A stretch of 64,000 nucleotides of DNA. It comes from Lachnoclostridium sp. An196. GTDB lineage: Bacteria; Bacillota; Clostridia; Lachnospirales; Lachnospiraceae. Made by a program: the position numbers and the translations under genes. The stretch is taken from assembly GCF_002160135.1 (NCBI RefSeq), contig NZ_NFJZ01000005.1, positions 124,001 through 188,000 on the forward strand, given 5' to 3'. The notes under the pieces are model-generated. The model ran no database searches, was not told the origin of the DNA, and saw only the letters and a program-made list of their open reading frames with translations. Positions 1 to 8,500 of the stretch are shown here, piece by piece; positions within the stretch are counted from its first letter, which is position 1, and every line of letters begins with the position of its first letter.

Positions 1-516
1 TCTGCTGATACCCTTATCGCTCTCCATGCCGTCGCTTTGTATCCGGGCATGCAGATTTTCCAGCGTACGTTCGCTGTTTTTAAAACTGCCATCATCTTCT
101 TTTTTGTTATATCCGGACAGCTGAACCACGATATTTTTCAGACTGTTCTGAATCTCTGCCCTTCCGATCCGTCGGCTGGCTGCTTTCAACGCTTCCTCCG
201 CCCTTTCCTTCGCACTGGCCGCGGAAGGCGCTGATCCTGCCGCCCGGGAACTGATTCTGAACTGTTCCATCAGCCGGTCATACGCAGGCCGGTCAGCAGC
301 CCCTTTCAGCTGCTTCACCATCCCCGGAATCGCATTCAGCTGATTAAGCGCCCGGGCCTCTTCGGCCTGTCTCTCCTGCTCTTCCCTGGAAATACTTTGA
401 GCCCTTGCAGCGTTGCCTGCAGATGTCTGTGTCTGTCCATTCTGCTGCTGATTCTGTGTCGTATTTCCCTGTGAATCTGGCTGCACTCTTTCTTTTTTCT
501 TTCCAAAAGGCCACAT
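1..516 (-). CDS. Uncharacterised protein, partial (3' end outside window)
   Basis: The reading frame is open from an ATG at 516 to the window edge, at least 172 codons. The start MWPFGKKKE lies 2 nt after the stop of the AAA+ ATPase gene, so the two are co-transcribed. The N-terminus is short and basic, followed by a Gln/Asn/Thr-rich linker (about residues 13-45) and a charged, probably helical region with no membrane segment or signal peptide. I recognise no family. Position behind an injection-system-type ATPase suggests a role in the same machine, but that is inference only. Confidence 0.6.
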   Translation of the reverse strand, partial: MWPFGKKKERVQPDSQGNTTQNQQQNGQTQTSAGNAARAQSISREEQERQAEEARALNQLNAIPGMVKQLKGAADRPAYDRLMEQFRISSRAAGSAPSAASAKERAEEALKAASRRIGRAEIQNSLKNIVVQLSGYNKKEDDGSFKNSERTLENLHARIQSDGMESDKGISR

Positions 517-518
517 GT

Positions 519-2693
519 CTATTCCTCCTCCATCAAATAATAATATGGTCCGAAATCCTTGGGGATTAATGTTTTCCCTGTCTTTGCCATCTCTCTTTTA
601 ACTGCCGTCAGGATATGTTTCATTCCCACCGGGACCTGCTCTCCTGCTGCCAAAAATGCAGCCGCAACCGCCACATTTTTGATCTGACTTCCGGAGAATT
701 TCATTTCTTCCGCAAGATAATCCAAGTCAAGTTCCTCTTTCGGCACATGATCCGGAAAAACTTTCTCCCAGATTTCCCTGCGCCGGACTGCGTCCGTGAA
801 CGGGAATTCAATGATGAACTTAAATCTGCGCAAAAAAGCATTATCAAAATTCTGCAGCAGATTTGTAGCAAGAATGATAATTCCTTCATACTCTTCGATT
901 TTCTGGAGCAGATATGCCGTACTCGCGTTTGCATATTTGTCGTTAGAATCTTTCTGATCCGTCCTTTTCCCAAAAAGAACGTCCGCCTCATCAAAGAACA
1001 GGATACTCTGGCTTTTTTTCGCCTGTTCAAATATATTTCCCAGTTTCTTCTCCGATTCCCCTACATATTTGGACAGTACGCCCGCCATATCCACTTTGTA
1101 GAGTTCCAGATTCAGCACGTTGGCGATCACCTGGGCGCCCATTGTCTTGCCGGTTCCCGGAGGTCCGTAAAAAAGCAGAGAAAGACCTTTTCCATAAGCC
1201 AGTTTTTCCTCAAATCCCCAGCGATGATACACCTGATGATGATAGATGACCTGATCACACGCATCTTTCAGCATCTTTTTCTGCGGTTCCGGCAATACCA
1301 GGTCATCCCATGTATATTGCGCCCGGATACGAACCGCGTCATTTCCCAGCCGGTGATCCAGCTGGCTTCTGCATGCTTCCATCAGCCACCGCTCCTGCGG
1401 CCCGCTTTCCTCAAGCCAAAGCCTGCTCCGGTACTCATCCACACAGGTACGGATACATCCTGCTGATAATATGTATTTATCGGCAAAAAATTCCACGTCC
1501 ATCCCTTCCGGGATCTCCTCTTCCCTCAGCCAGGTTTTCCAAAGCACAATTCGCTCTTCCGTCGTTGTTTCAGGCAAAGAAATTTTCCATATTCTGCGGC
1601 TTCCTTCCTGAATACGGAGGTTCCATCTGTATCTGGAAGTCAGGAACAGCATTCCATTCCAGGACTGAAGTCCCCACAGAACCTTTTCTGTTAATTTATG
1701 GTCTACTTTGTCCTCTTCCCGATCCTTTTCCAGATCATAAACACAAACCGCCGCATTTCCCTGCAAAATAGCTTCCCGCATAATCCTTTTCAGGATTTTC
1801 CGAAATGTCTCCGGAGCTTCCGGCAAACGGCTGCTGTCTGCGAAAAGAATTTGTCTGCCATGTTTTTCACAAAACTTTTCCGCCTGAAATTTCTTTCCTG
1901 CGCCAAATTCTCCATGCAGAAAGACTGCCATATGATCCTGGTCGCGCACATAGATGCGATCCAGACACTCCGCCGCTTTTTGATGGATCAGCAGCTCCTT
2001 TCCTGCCGTTTTGGCCGTACCATATTGAACAATACCTTCCAACGCGCCGTCTATGCTGTCCATATCCTGGAGGAAAGCCATAATCCTGTAATCCAGCTTC
2101 AGCTCCGATTCAAAATACCCCTCCAGGATCTGCGTAGTCGGAACACCATATATATCATCCAGCCCCGCAAACAAAAGCGCCAGCTTTTCCCACTGTTCCA
2201 CACACTGCTGCTGAAGTCTCTGCCTTTCTGACGCCTGTCCGCTATAAAGCCGGATACACAGACTAAATGTCGGCATTCTGCCGCTGATCTTTTCTGTCAG
2301 ACTTGCATACAGCAGTCCCATATTATGATCCAGTTCACAGACTAACGCATTCAAAACAAGAAACGACTCAAAATCATCCAAACCAAAAATATAGAAAAGA
2401 TATTCCGGTGCGATTATACTTCCGCTGCGCAGACTCCTTCTTCCGCATTCCCGAAAAGCAAGAAAGCGATTCCTCCACGTATTCAGGTCCTCGTCATCTC
2501 CGTTGCTGTCCTTCAGCAGAGAAAATATTTCTTCCCGGTAAACAGGCACTCCCCCGTTTCTTTTTAACAGCCCGTTTTCCGCCGCTTCTACCGATGTCCG
2601 GATATAATGTTCCGCAAATCCGCGCACGCACAGAAACATTGCTTCATAGTATTCTTTCTCGCTATGGAAGACATCCATATCTAATCTTTTCAT
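519..2693 (-). CDS. AAA+ ATPase of the contractile-injection-system (Afp15/PVC15-like) type
   Basis: A 724-residue protein. The last ~215 residues are a canonical AAA module: Walker A GPPGTGKT near residue 510, Walker B ILFFDEAD near 565, a TNL sensor-1 and an Arg finger in FLRRF near 620. The stretch KYVGESEKKL and the FGKRTDQKDSNDKYAN segment resemble what I recall of ATPases in extracellular contractile injection system (eCIS) loci. A second, degenerate nucleotide-binding module lies in the middle (GEFGAGKK near residue 260), and ~200 N-terminal residues are unassigned. The start overlaps the upstream gene's stop by 4 nt. The role in eCIS loci (assembly or remodelling) is family knowledge; no structural eCIS gene is visible here, because the locus would continue to the left. 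Confidence 0.75.
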   Translation of the reverse strand: MKRLDMDVFHSEKEYYEAMFLCVRGFAEHYIRTSVEAAENGLLKRNGGVPVYREEIFSLLKDSNGDDEDLNTWRNRFLAFRECGRRSLRSGSIIAPEYLFYIFGLDDFESFLVLNALVCELDHNMGLLYASLTEKISGRMPTFSLCIRLYSGQASERQRLQQQCVEQWEKLALLFAGLDDIYGVPTTQILEGYFESELKLDYRIMAFLQDMDSIDGALEGIVQYGTAKTAGKELLIHQKAAECLDRIYVRDQDHMAVFLHGEFGAGKKFQAEKFCEKHGRQILFADSSRLPEAPETFRKILKRIMREAILQGNAAVCVYDLEKDREEDKVDHKLTEKVLWGLQSWNGMLFLTSRYRWNLRIQEGSRRIWKISLPETTTEERIVLWKTWLREEEIPEGMDVEFFADKYILSAGCIRTCVDEYRSRLWLEESGPQERWLMEACRSQLDHRLGNDAVRIRAQYTWDDLVLPEPQKKMLKDACDQVIYHHQVYHRWGFEEKLAYGKGLSLLFYGPPGTGKTMGAQVIANVLNLELYKVDMAGVLSKYVGESEKKLGNIFEQAKKSQSILFFDEADVLFGKRTDQKDSNDKYANASTAYLLQKIEEYEGIIILATNLLQNFDNAFLRRFKFIIEFPFTDAVRRREIWEKVFPDHVPKEELDLDYLAEEMKFSGSQIKNVAVAAAFLAAGEQVPVGMKHILTAVKREMAKTGKTLIPKDFGPYYYLMEEE

Positions 2694-3559
2694 TCCTCAT
2701 CCTCCGGTGCGCCTTCCGCTGCCTCTTCTTCTGCCCTCGTCTCTTCCAATGTTTTTTTCCGTTCCCGATAATACTCGTCAATATCTTTCTTTTGGAAATC
2801 AAAGGCATAGTTTATCCGGCGCAGAAACGCCTTCGCTGCCGCTCCTTTGCGAACCAGTATTGTCTGAAGAAGGCTCTCCTTCATGAGACTGTCCGTGGCC
2901 TCGCGGCGCAGGAAACGAATCTCCGTGTTCATATTCTGAAGTTCTTCTTTCTGCTCCTGTTCTTGCGTAAATCCCATACTCCGTTCCCGGCTGCGCAGAG
3001 AACGGATCTCCGACTGAATCTCCTTCCTGCGTCCATACAGATTTTTCAGTTCTTCGCTTTCTTCCTCTCTGGAAAAAAACGGCAAAAGTTTCGCGGCTGT
3101 CTCCATATTCACCCGGCTCAGATAAGTCTTCACCGAACGGATCGACCAGGGTTTACGTTCCTTTTTCTCGATGAGGATGGACGACATCTCGTCTCTGCGG
3201 GATACATAGGCACGGTTTTCGTTATCTCCCTTCAGAAGGGAACGCATCCGGTATTCCCGCATTTCCTTTTGATACCGGCTTGCCACCGTATCATACCGGG
3301 ACGTCTTCAGATTGGCGAACAGAAAAGTCCGCTCCCTGTTGGGATTGTATCCCAGCTGGATCGTGCCGAACAGATTATCCTGCTTCATCAGCCGGTCGCA
3401 GCCGAAGAGTCTCTCCGGCATACGGTCTTCATAATATCCTTCGATCTTCTGATGTTCCGCGAAATATTCTACCTTCACATGGCTTGCTGCCGTCAGACGG
3501 TCCATAGTTTCCCGGTAATGCGCAAGTTTTTTCCCTTCAAACTCCTGTTCATGCTCCAA
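2690..3559 (-). CDS. Uncharacterised protein, first gene of the ATPase operon
   Basis: A 289-residue protein rich in Arg, Glu and Lys. Residues ~170-270 are strongly helical and probably coiled coil (repeated REE, RSLRSRER, KEELQ patterns), ending in an acidic tail. There is no signal peptide or membrane segment. I place the start at a TTG (3559) because GGAGGGGG lies 9 nt upstream and no in-frame ATG is near. It overlaps the ATPase start by 4 nt, the mark of translational coupling. The family is not recognised; it may be a partner of the ATPase. Confidence 0.6.
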   Translation of the reverse strand: MEHEQEFEGKKLAHYRETMDRLTAASHVKVEYFAEHQKIEGYYEDRMPERLFGCDRLMKQDNLFGTIQLGYNPNRERTFLFANLKTSRYDTVASRYQKEMREYRMRSLLKGDNENRAYVSRRDEMSSILIEKKERKPWSIRSVKTYLSRVNMETAAKLLPFFSREEESEELKNLYGRRKEIQSEIRSLRSRERSMGFTQEQEQKEELQNMNTEIRFLRREATDSLMKESLLQTILVRKGAAAKAFLRRINYAFDFQKKDIDEYYRERKKTLEETRAEEEAAEGAPEDEE

Positions 3560-3607
3560 GGCCGCACCCCCTCCGCCTCACACGTTCTCTGTTTTAAATT
3601 TTCCCAC

Positions 3608-3650
3608 AAAAAAACAGGAAGCGCACTACCCGAACGGGCAGTCCTTCCTG
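3608..3650 (-). terminator. Rho-independent terminator of the MalT-like regulator gene
   Basis: CAGGAAG pairs with CTTCCTG, with an inner CCCG/CGGG stem. On the minus strand a run of seven T follows. It separates the LuxR gene from the ATPase operon. Confidence 0.8.
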
Positions 3651-3654
3651 TCTC

Positions 3655-6063
3655 TCAGATCAAATGATACTCCGACACCAGCTTGATCGCCTGGCTCCGG
3701 TTGCTCACATTCAATTTTTGATAAATATTTTTCAAATGATACTTCACCGTATTTTCCGAGACGCAGAGAGTTTTCGCGATCTCCGAGTTCTTCTCCCCCA
3801 GCGCCAGCAGACGCAGCACATCCATCTCATAGCTGGAAAAAGCCTGCATGGACGGTCCTTCTTTCTTCTTCAAATATCTGGGATAAAGCAGCATCTGCGC
3901 GCGCACTGCCGATAACATCGACCGGAAATAAGCGTCGTTTTCTCCCGCGTCCTGCGGAGATATCTCCCTGAGAAGATCATACACCGCGCCTCCTTCATCC
4001 GCAAATACACGGATAAAATTATACCGGCGCGCCTGTTTCAAAGCTTCCGACAAGGGTTCCTTCCAGGACGGGTTTCCTTCCCGGTAAAAGGCGATCGCCT
4101 CCAGAATACGTATCTGTATTCCCAGATAAGACATGCCATATGTTCCCGCAAACTGCTTCAGCGACTGAAGGATCAGCCTTGCCATCATATATTTCTCTTC
4201 CCATATGTAGACACGGGCTTTCATCAGATAGCGATTATAGTAAAAAGTATAAAAACGGCCGCTTTCATCCGGAGCATGTTCTTTCATCCAGTGGTCTACC
4301 CGTTCCCTGTCGCCCCGCAGCAGATCATAGTAGACCCGGTGCGCCAGAAAATTTTCATAGTATAAGCCGTCTTCTTTCTCTTCATCCATCTGCCGGAGAA
4401 GGAATACATCGGCGCTCTCTGCCTGATTTCTGGCAGTCAGAAGATCTGCCAGCAGTACGCCGCACATATGCATCAGACGCTCATTTCCTCCCATCCGGGA
4501 CTCCGACATGCTTTTGGATAGTTCATTCAGCGAACGGTCAAGCTGGTTATATTCATAGTACAGCTCTGCCAAAAGATAGCCGATCAGTCCGTTCGCCCGT
4601 TTTCCAAACAGTTTTTCCAGTTCTTTTTTGGGTTCTTCCTCTTTTTCCTGAAACAATACCCGGCCTGTAGCAAGTAATTCACAGTAATCCTTGTCCCCGT
4701 GCAGAATGGATACCTGATTGGGCATAAAATCCTCTATCCAGGAACATCCCGCCTCCATCCAGTATTCCCGCATCTTTTTCATATTTAGGAAAAAACTGTC
4801 GCTGTCTACCGGCCCCGGACGGCATATCTTCAGATAAATCCAGCATTTTTGAAGTTCTTTTAAATACCTGCCATCCTCGTACTCTCCCATCTGATCCGTC
4901 AGATACTGTTCGTATTTCTCCGCCGCATCCAGATTATCCAATATTGCCTCCAACATGGCTCCTGCACAGATCAGCCTGGGATATTGCCGGATATAGGCCG
5001 GAGAAATTTTCAGAAAATAATCTTCCAACAGAACAAAATCTGTATAAGAAGCATGGTGTTCCAGAAAGCGATTCAGGAGATCTGCCATCTGTTCTTCATC
5101 CTTTAACAAAGAAGCAAATCTGAGCGCGGCCAGTTCATCCTTCTTTTCTTTAAAATAAGTCATAGCTCTCCGATAGAGATCCAGATGCTCCTCCAAATCC
5201 AGATATTTCGTAATAATCCGATTCAAAAAGGTTCCAAACAAAGGAGAAAAACGATAGCAGTCCTTTCCACAGGGTTCTATCACGCTTCCGCATTCCAGCA
5301 GATACCGGAGCAGCTGCTCAGCTTCAGGATGTGTAATCTTCAGCATATATTCCAGCAGTTCCGGCGTCAGCACTTCAAAACAGGACAATTCCAAAAGTCC
5401 TTCCTGAACTCCCAGAGGGAAAGCCCGGAAACGGGTTACATCCAGATAGCTAAATGTATCTTCCAGACACTGTTCCAGAACCGCCCTGGTATAACCTCTG
5501 TGGGAATTGCGCAGCGGATTTTCAAGCATATAAATACATAATGGTCTATTGTCCAAATCTTTTTCTATCTTTAAAAGCGTCTCATCGTCCAGCGGAAGTC
5601 CTTTCTTCCGGAAATATTCGCCTACTTCCCCCCTGGACGGCCTCAATTCCCGGACCCCGTAGGTAATCAGACTGCGGGAGGCCACGTGAATCAGCATGTC
5701 CTCCGGAACCGGAAGCTCGGAAGAAAAAAGGAAACGATCCTCTGTATTCCTCTCCTCCAATAATTTCCATATGTCCGCATTTATGCTCCGCCGCCGGAAC
5801 TCTTCCAGCCGCGGAATAATAATCAGTCTTCCCCTTCTGCATGTATTTCGCGAGGACCGGCAAAGTTCTTCATCTTTCTCTTCTTCCAGCCAGTAAACCT
5901 GGTAATCCTTTACATGTGCACGATAATCCTGCAGGAACGTGTACTTTCCCCATCCGGACGGCGCCTGCAGGTAAATAATATCATACCTTTTCAGGTCACG
6001 GTCCAGTTGTCCCATCAGCCTGCGATTTTCAATATGTATCTCTTCCCGCGTCTCTCCTGCCAT
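3655..6063 (-). CDS. MalT/LAL-like LuxR-family transcriptional regulator
   Basis: An 802-residue protein. An N-terminal P-loop (APSGWGKYT, residues 34-42) is followed by a STAND-type ATPase region, a long helical, TPR-like middle, and a C-terminal LuxR/GerE helix-turn-helix (LLALGEKNSEIAKTLCVSENTVKYHL) in the last 65 residues. The architecture matches signal-dependent activators such as MalT, though the Walker A has Tyr after Lys where Thr/Ser is usual. It is a single-gene unit with its own terminator and sits directly upstream of the ATPase operon on the same strand, so it is the obvious candidate regulator of that operon (inference). Confidence 0.85.
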   Translation of the reverse strand: MAGETREEIHIENRRLMGQLDRDLKRYDIIYLQAPSGWGKYTFLQDYRAHVKDYQVYWLEEEKDEELCRSSRNTCRRGRLIIIPRLEEFRRRSINADIWKLLEERNTEDRFLFSSELPVPEDMLIHVASRSLITYGVRELRPSRGEVGEYFRKKGLPLDDETLLKIEKDLDNRPLCIYMLENPLRNSHRGYTRAVLEQCLEDTFSYLDVTRFRAFPLGVQEGLLELSCFEVLTPELLEYMLKITHPEAEQLLRYLLECGSVIEPCGKDCYRFSPLFGTFLNRIITKYLDLEEHLDLYRRAMTYFKEKKDELAALRFASLLKDEEQMADLLNRFLEHHASYTDFVLLEDYFLKISPAYIRQYPRLICAGAMLEAILDNLDAAEKYEQYLTDQMGEYEDGRYLKELQKCWIYLKICRPGPVDSDSFFLNMKKMREYWMEAGCSWIEDFMPNQVSILHGDKDYCELLATGRVLFQEKEEEPKKELEKLFGKRANGLIGYLLAELYYEYNQLDRSLNELSKSMSESRMGGNERLMHMCGVLLADLLTARNQAESADVFLLRQMDEEKEDGLYYENFLAHRVYYDLLRGDRERVDHWMKEHAPDESGRFYTFYYNRYLMKARVYIWEEKYMMARLILQSLKQFAGTYGMSYLGIQIRILEAIAFYREGNPSWKEPLSEALKQARRYNFIRVFADEGGAVYDLLREISPQDAGENDAYFRSMLSAVRAQMLLYPRYLKKKEGPSMQAFSSYEMDVLRLLALGEKNSEIAKTLCVSENTVKYHLKNIYQKLNVSNRSQAIKLVSEYHLI

Positions 6064-6325
6064 GTCCCCCGCTCCCCTGCTGTCGTGAATTTAAACTGTT
6101 TACAGAATATCAGTTCGGGAATTTCAAGACAAGCGATGTTGCCCAAGCGGCTCACAATGTTTCCCAAATGGTAAAGTAAACTGCCAAACCATCTCTGATT
6201 CTCATTATCTCTGCTTTCTGCCGGTATACTCCTCCGTCGTCCTGCCGCTGCATGTAATATCGTGTCAATATTATATCGAAAAGCATAACGAAATACTATT
6301 ACCCGTTTCGCCCTCCAAAATGGAT

Positions 6326-6352
6326 GATGCCTGCGGAGTCCCCGCAGGCATC
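6326..6352 (-). terminator. Probable terminator after the second LuxR-type gene
   Basis: A perfect 11-bp stem (GATGCCTGCGG and its complement) with a 5-nt loop, starting 4 nt after the stop codon. The T-tract on the minus strand is weak. Confidence 0.65.
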
Positions 6353-6356
6353 GCCA

Positions 6357-7565
6357 CTATTGCAGCATATATTTTTTCAGTTCTTTCCGTTTCTCCACAT
6401 TTAGTTTTTTCATCGCCTCAGAGATATGACTTTTCACCGTATTCACTGAAATATTCAGATGTTCGGCAATTTCTTGATTGGTCCAGTTCCGGGCTGCCAG
6501 CATCGCTATGGCAAATTCCGTGGTAGTCAGGTCATCAGCGACATCATGTCCCGTAAGAGGATTGTGAACTCTACGCCATCCGGAAGAGAAACGGTAGGTA
6601 ATATCAATAATCCTTTTAAAATCTTCCGGCCATTCCGGTTTGATAACCGCTTCCAGCATTGCTCCCAAAAGGCCGTGATGCTCTCCGAACCCCTCGATAA
6701 GATCATCGGGACGGGCCAGCTCCCATGCGGAGAGCAGATGCGCTTTCGCCCTTTCCATCTGTTTCAGGCTCATATAATCCATCACCGCCACCAAATGCAG
6801 ATAAATGCAGGGAATCGGATAGTCTGCCGCCCCCATGGCAAGAGCGGCCTCTACGATTCCGACGCTGTGGCTGTATTCCTCTTTCAGATAGAGATAATGC
6901 GCCTGCACATACAGCGCAAATGCCCTGAGGCCGTAAGGCAGCGCAGGAAGAAAACGCTCTATCTCCGGCAGTTCCTCAGGCAGAGGCAGATGAAGCAGCA
7001 CCGCTCCGGCAGCCGTAACAAAGGCTGCAGCCGCGCGAAACTGAGGTGCCTTTCTTCCCGCAGCGACAAGAGATGTATTTAATTCTTCCAGCGCAAGCTG
7101 CACCTGCCGGATCTGCCCTAAAGAAAGATTCGCATAAGCGCAGATGAGGCAGGCAGACAGCCGTGCTCCCATATCCTGACTGGTAAGGTAAGCTTTTGCC
7201 TCTTCCGCTGCTTCTTTCGCTTGTCCGCTGAAGTAATGGTATTCTGCCAGCGCAATGTCCCTCCGGGGGCCCGGGTCCATTCTCTCCACAGTTTGCCGGC
7301 AGCATCCCGGAACAAACGCCGTGTTCATCAATGGCATAAGATTAACATCATTCCACAGTCCGCCGGAAGGATCAATAGTTCCTGTCTCTGTCTGAAGCCG
7401 TACTTTCCGTGGATCTCCCGGTTTTTCCGCTCCTGCGGGAATAGCCCAGGATCTTCCGATCCGCTGCGCGCCCAATATACGTCCATCAGAACAATATTGA
7501 TTCACTCTTCGTTCCGATACATTCCACTTTTCTGCTGCTTCCCGGATGGATATATATTCTTCCAT
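6357..7565 (-). CDS. LuxR-type regulator with N-terminal MerR/excisionase-like HTH
   Basis: About 402 residues. The N-terminus (MEEYISIREAAEKWNVSE) looks like a MerR/excisionase-type winged helix. The middle is a helical, TPR-like region. The C-terminal ~55 residues form a LuxR/GerE HTH (NWTNQEIAEHLNISVNTVKSHISEAM). I prefer the ATG at 7565, about 10 nt after GGAAGG, over an in-frame TTG 18 nt upstream. Two DNA-binding modules at opposite ends is an unusual layout. The target is unknown. It lies between the MalT-like gene and a divergent two-component operon, either of which it could control. Confidence 0.8.
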   Translation of the reverse strand: MEEYISIREAAEKWNVSERRVNQYCSDGRILGAQRIGRSWAIPAGAEKPGDPRKVRLQTETGTIDPSGGLWNDVNLMPLMNTAFVPGCCRQTVERMDPGPRRDIALAEYHYFSGQAKEAAEEAKAYLTSQDMGARLSACLICAYANLSLGQIRQVQLALEELNTSLVAAGRKAPQFRAAAAFVTAAGAVLLHLPLPEELPEIERFLPALPYGLRAFALYVQAHYLYLKEEYSHSVGIVEAALAMGAADYPIPCIYLHLVAVMDYMSLKQMERAKAHLLSAWELARPDDLIEGFGEHHGLLGAMLEAVIKPEWPEDFKRIIDITYRFSSGWRRVHNPLTGHDVADDLTTTEFAIAMLAARNWTNQEIAEHLNISVNTVKSHISEAMKKLNVEKRKELKKYMLQ

Positions 7566-7689
7566 TCCACCACCGCCTTCCAATTTTTATTTTCGTCCAC
7601 GCATATTTTTCCGTTAGTATTATATACGAAATCCTCCGGAGTTTCAATTTTCATGCGCCGCAGCTCCCGGCAGCAAAATGATCCGCCAC

Positions 7690-7718
7690 TTGATTGAATC
7701 CGCTAATTAATGTATGAT
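7690..7718 (+). promoter_or_regulatory. Sigma-A promoter of the LytTR two-component operon
   Basis: TTGATT (7690-7695), a 17-nt spacer and TATGAT (7713-7718). A GGCGG/CCGCC hairpin (about 7732-7747) and an AAGGAGG ribosome site follow before the ATG at 7766. Confidence 0.75.
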
Positions 7719-7765
7719 ATCAAAGAAGATGAGGCGGAAAATGCCGCCCCGTCAAGGAGGCATCT

Positions 7766-8485
7766 ATGAATATTGCGGTCATTGACGACAATCTGGAGGA
7801 ACGTTTTTTTCTCCGCGGTCTGTTAGAGCAGGCTGCCAGAAAATCTGATCTTTTAATCAGTATAAATGAATACAGCAGCGCAGACACATTTTTAAAAAGT
7901 TTTGAACCTGAACTTTTTGATCTTTGTTTCATGGATATTTTTATGAGCGGAACAAGCGGCATGGAAGCAGTACGTCTTCTTCGTGAAACAGACAAAGACT
8001 GCTTTGTCGTATTTCTCACTAACAGCCCGGACTATGTCTATGAAGGCTATGAAGTCAACGCTTTCCGGTATCTGCTTAAACCCGTCAAAGAAGAGGTGGT
8101 ACAGCAGATATTAAAACTGTGCACGGAGCAGACTGACCGGATCAGGAAAAGGCTGACTGTTTCCATCAACAAAAAAAATCTGGAAATTCCTTACGGAAAA
8201 ATCCTCTATGTCATGTCTGCAGGAAAATCTGTAGAACTTCATCTGGAAAATGAGATCCTGAGTCTTTCCGCAAGACACACCTTTTCGCGGACCGTAGCTC
8301 CGCTGCTCACAGATTCCCGTTTTCTGACCTGCGGGAGGGGAATCGTAGTAAATCTTCATCATGTGAAAGAATTGCTGAAAGATTCTTTTTTGATGCAGAA
8401 CGGAGATCGGCTTCCTGTCAGCCGAAGACTTTATGCATCTGTCAACGATACCTATATGGACTATCAATTTGATCATTTGTCATAG
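7766..8485 (+). CDS. LytTR-family response regulator
   Basis: A 239-residue protein: receiver domain (acidic pocket IDDN at 6-9, phospho-acceptor Asp57 in CFMDIF, FLTNS, and Lys in LLKPVK) followed by a LytTR DNA-binding domain (about residues 130-235: LEIPYGKILYVMS, FSRTVAPLL, FLTCGRGIVVNL). Proteins of this class are AgrA/VirR-like regulators. The good AAGGAGG site supports the start. The gene is first in an operon with the surface protein and the histidine kinase, which is its presumed partner. Confidence 0.9.
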   Translation: MNIAVIDDNLEERFFLRGLLEQAARKSDLLISINEYSSADTFLKSFEPELFDLCFMDIFMSGTSGMEAVRLLRETDKDCFVVFLTNSPDYVYEGYEVNAFRYLLKPVKEEVVQQILKLCTEQTDRIRKRLTVSINKKNLEIPYGKILYVMSAGKSVELHLENEILSLSARHTFSRTVAPLLTDSRFLTCGRGIVVNLHHVKELLKDSFLMQNGDRLPVSRRLYASVNDTYMDYQFDHLS

Positions 8486-8500
8486 AAAAGGATGTGCAAA

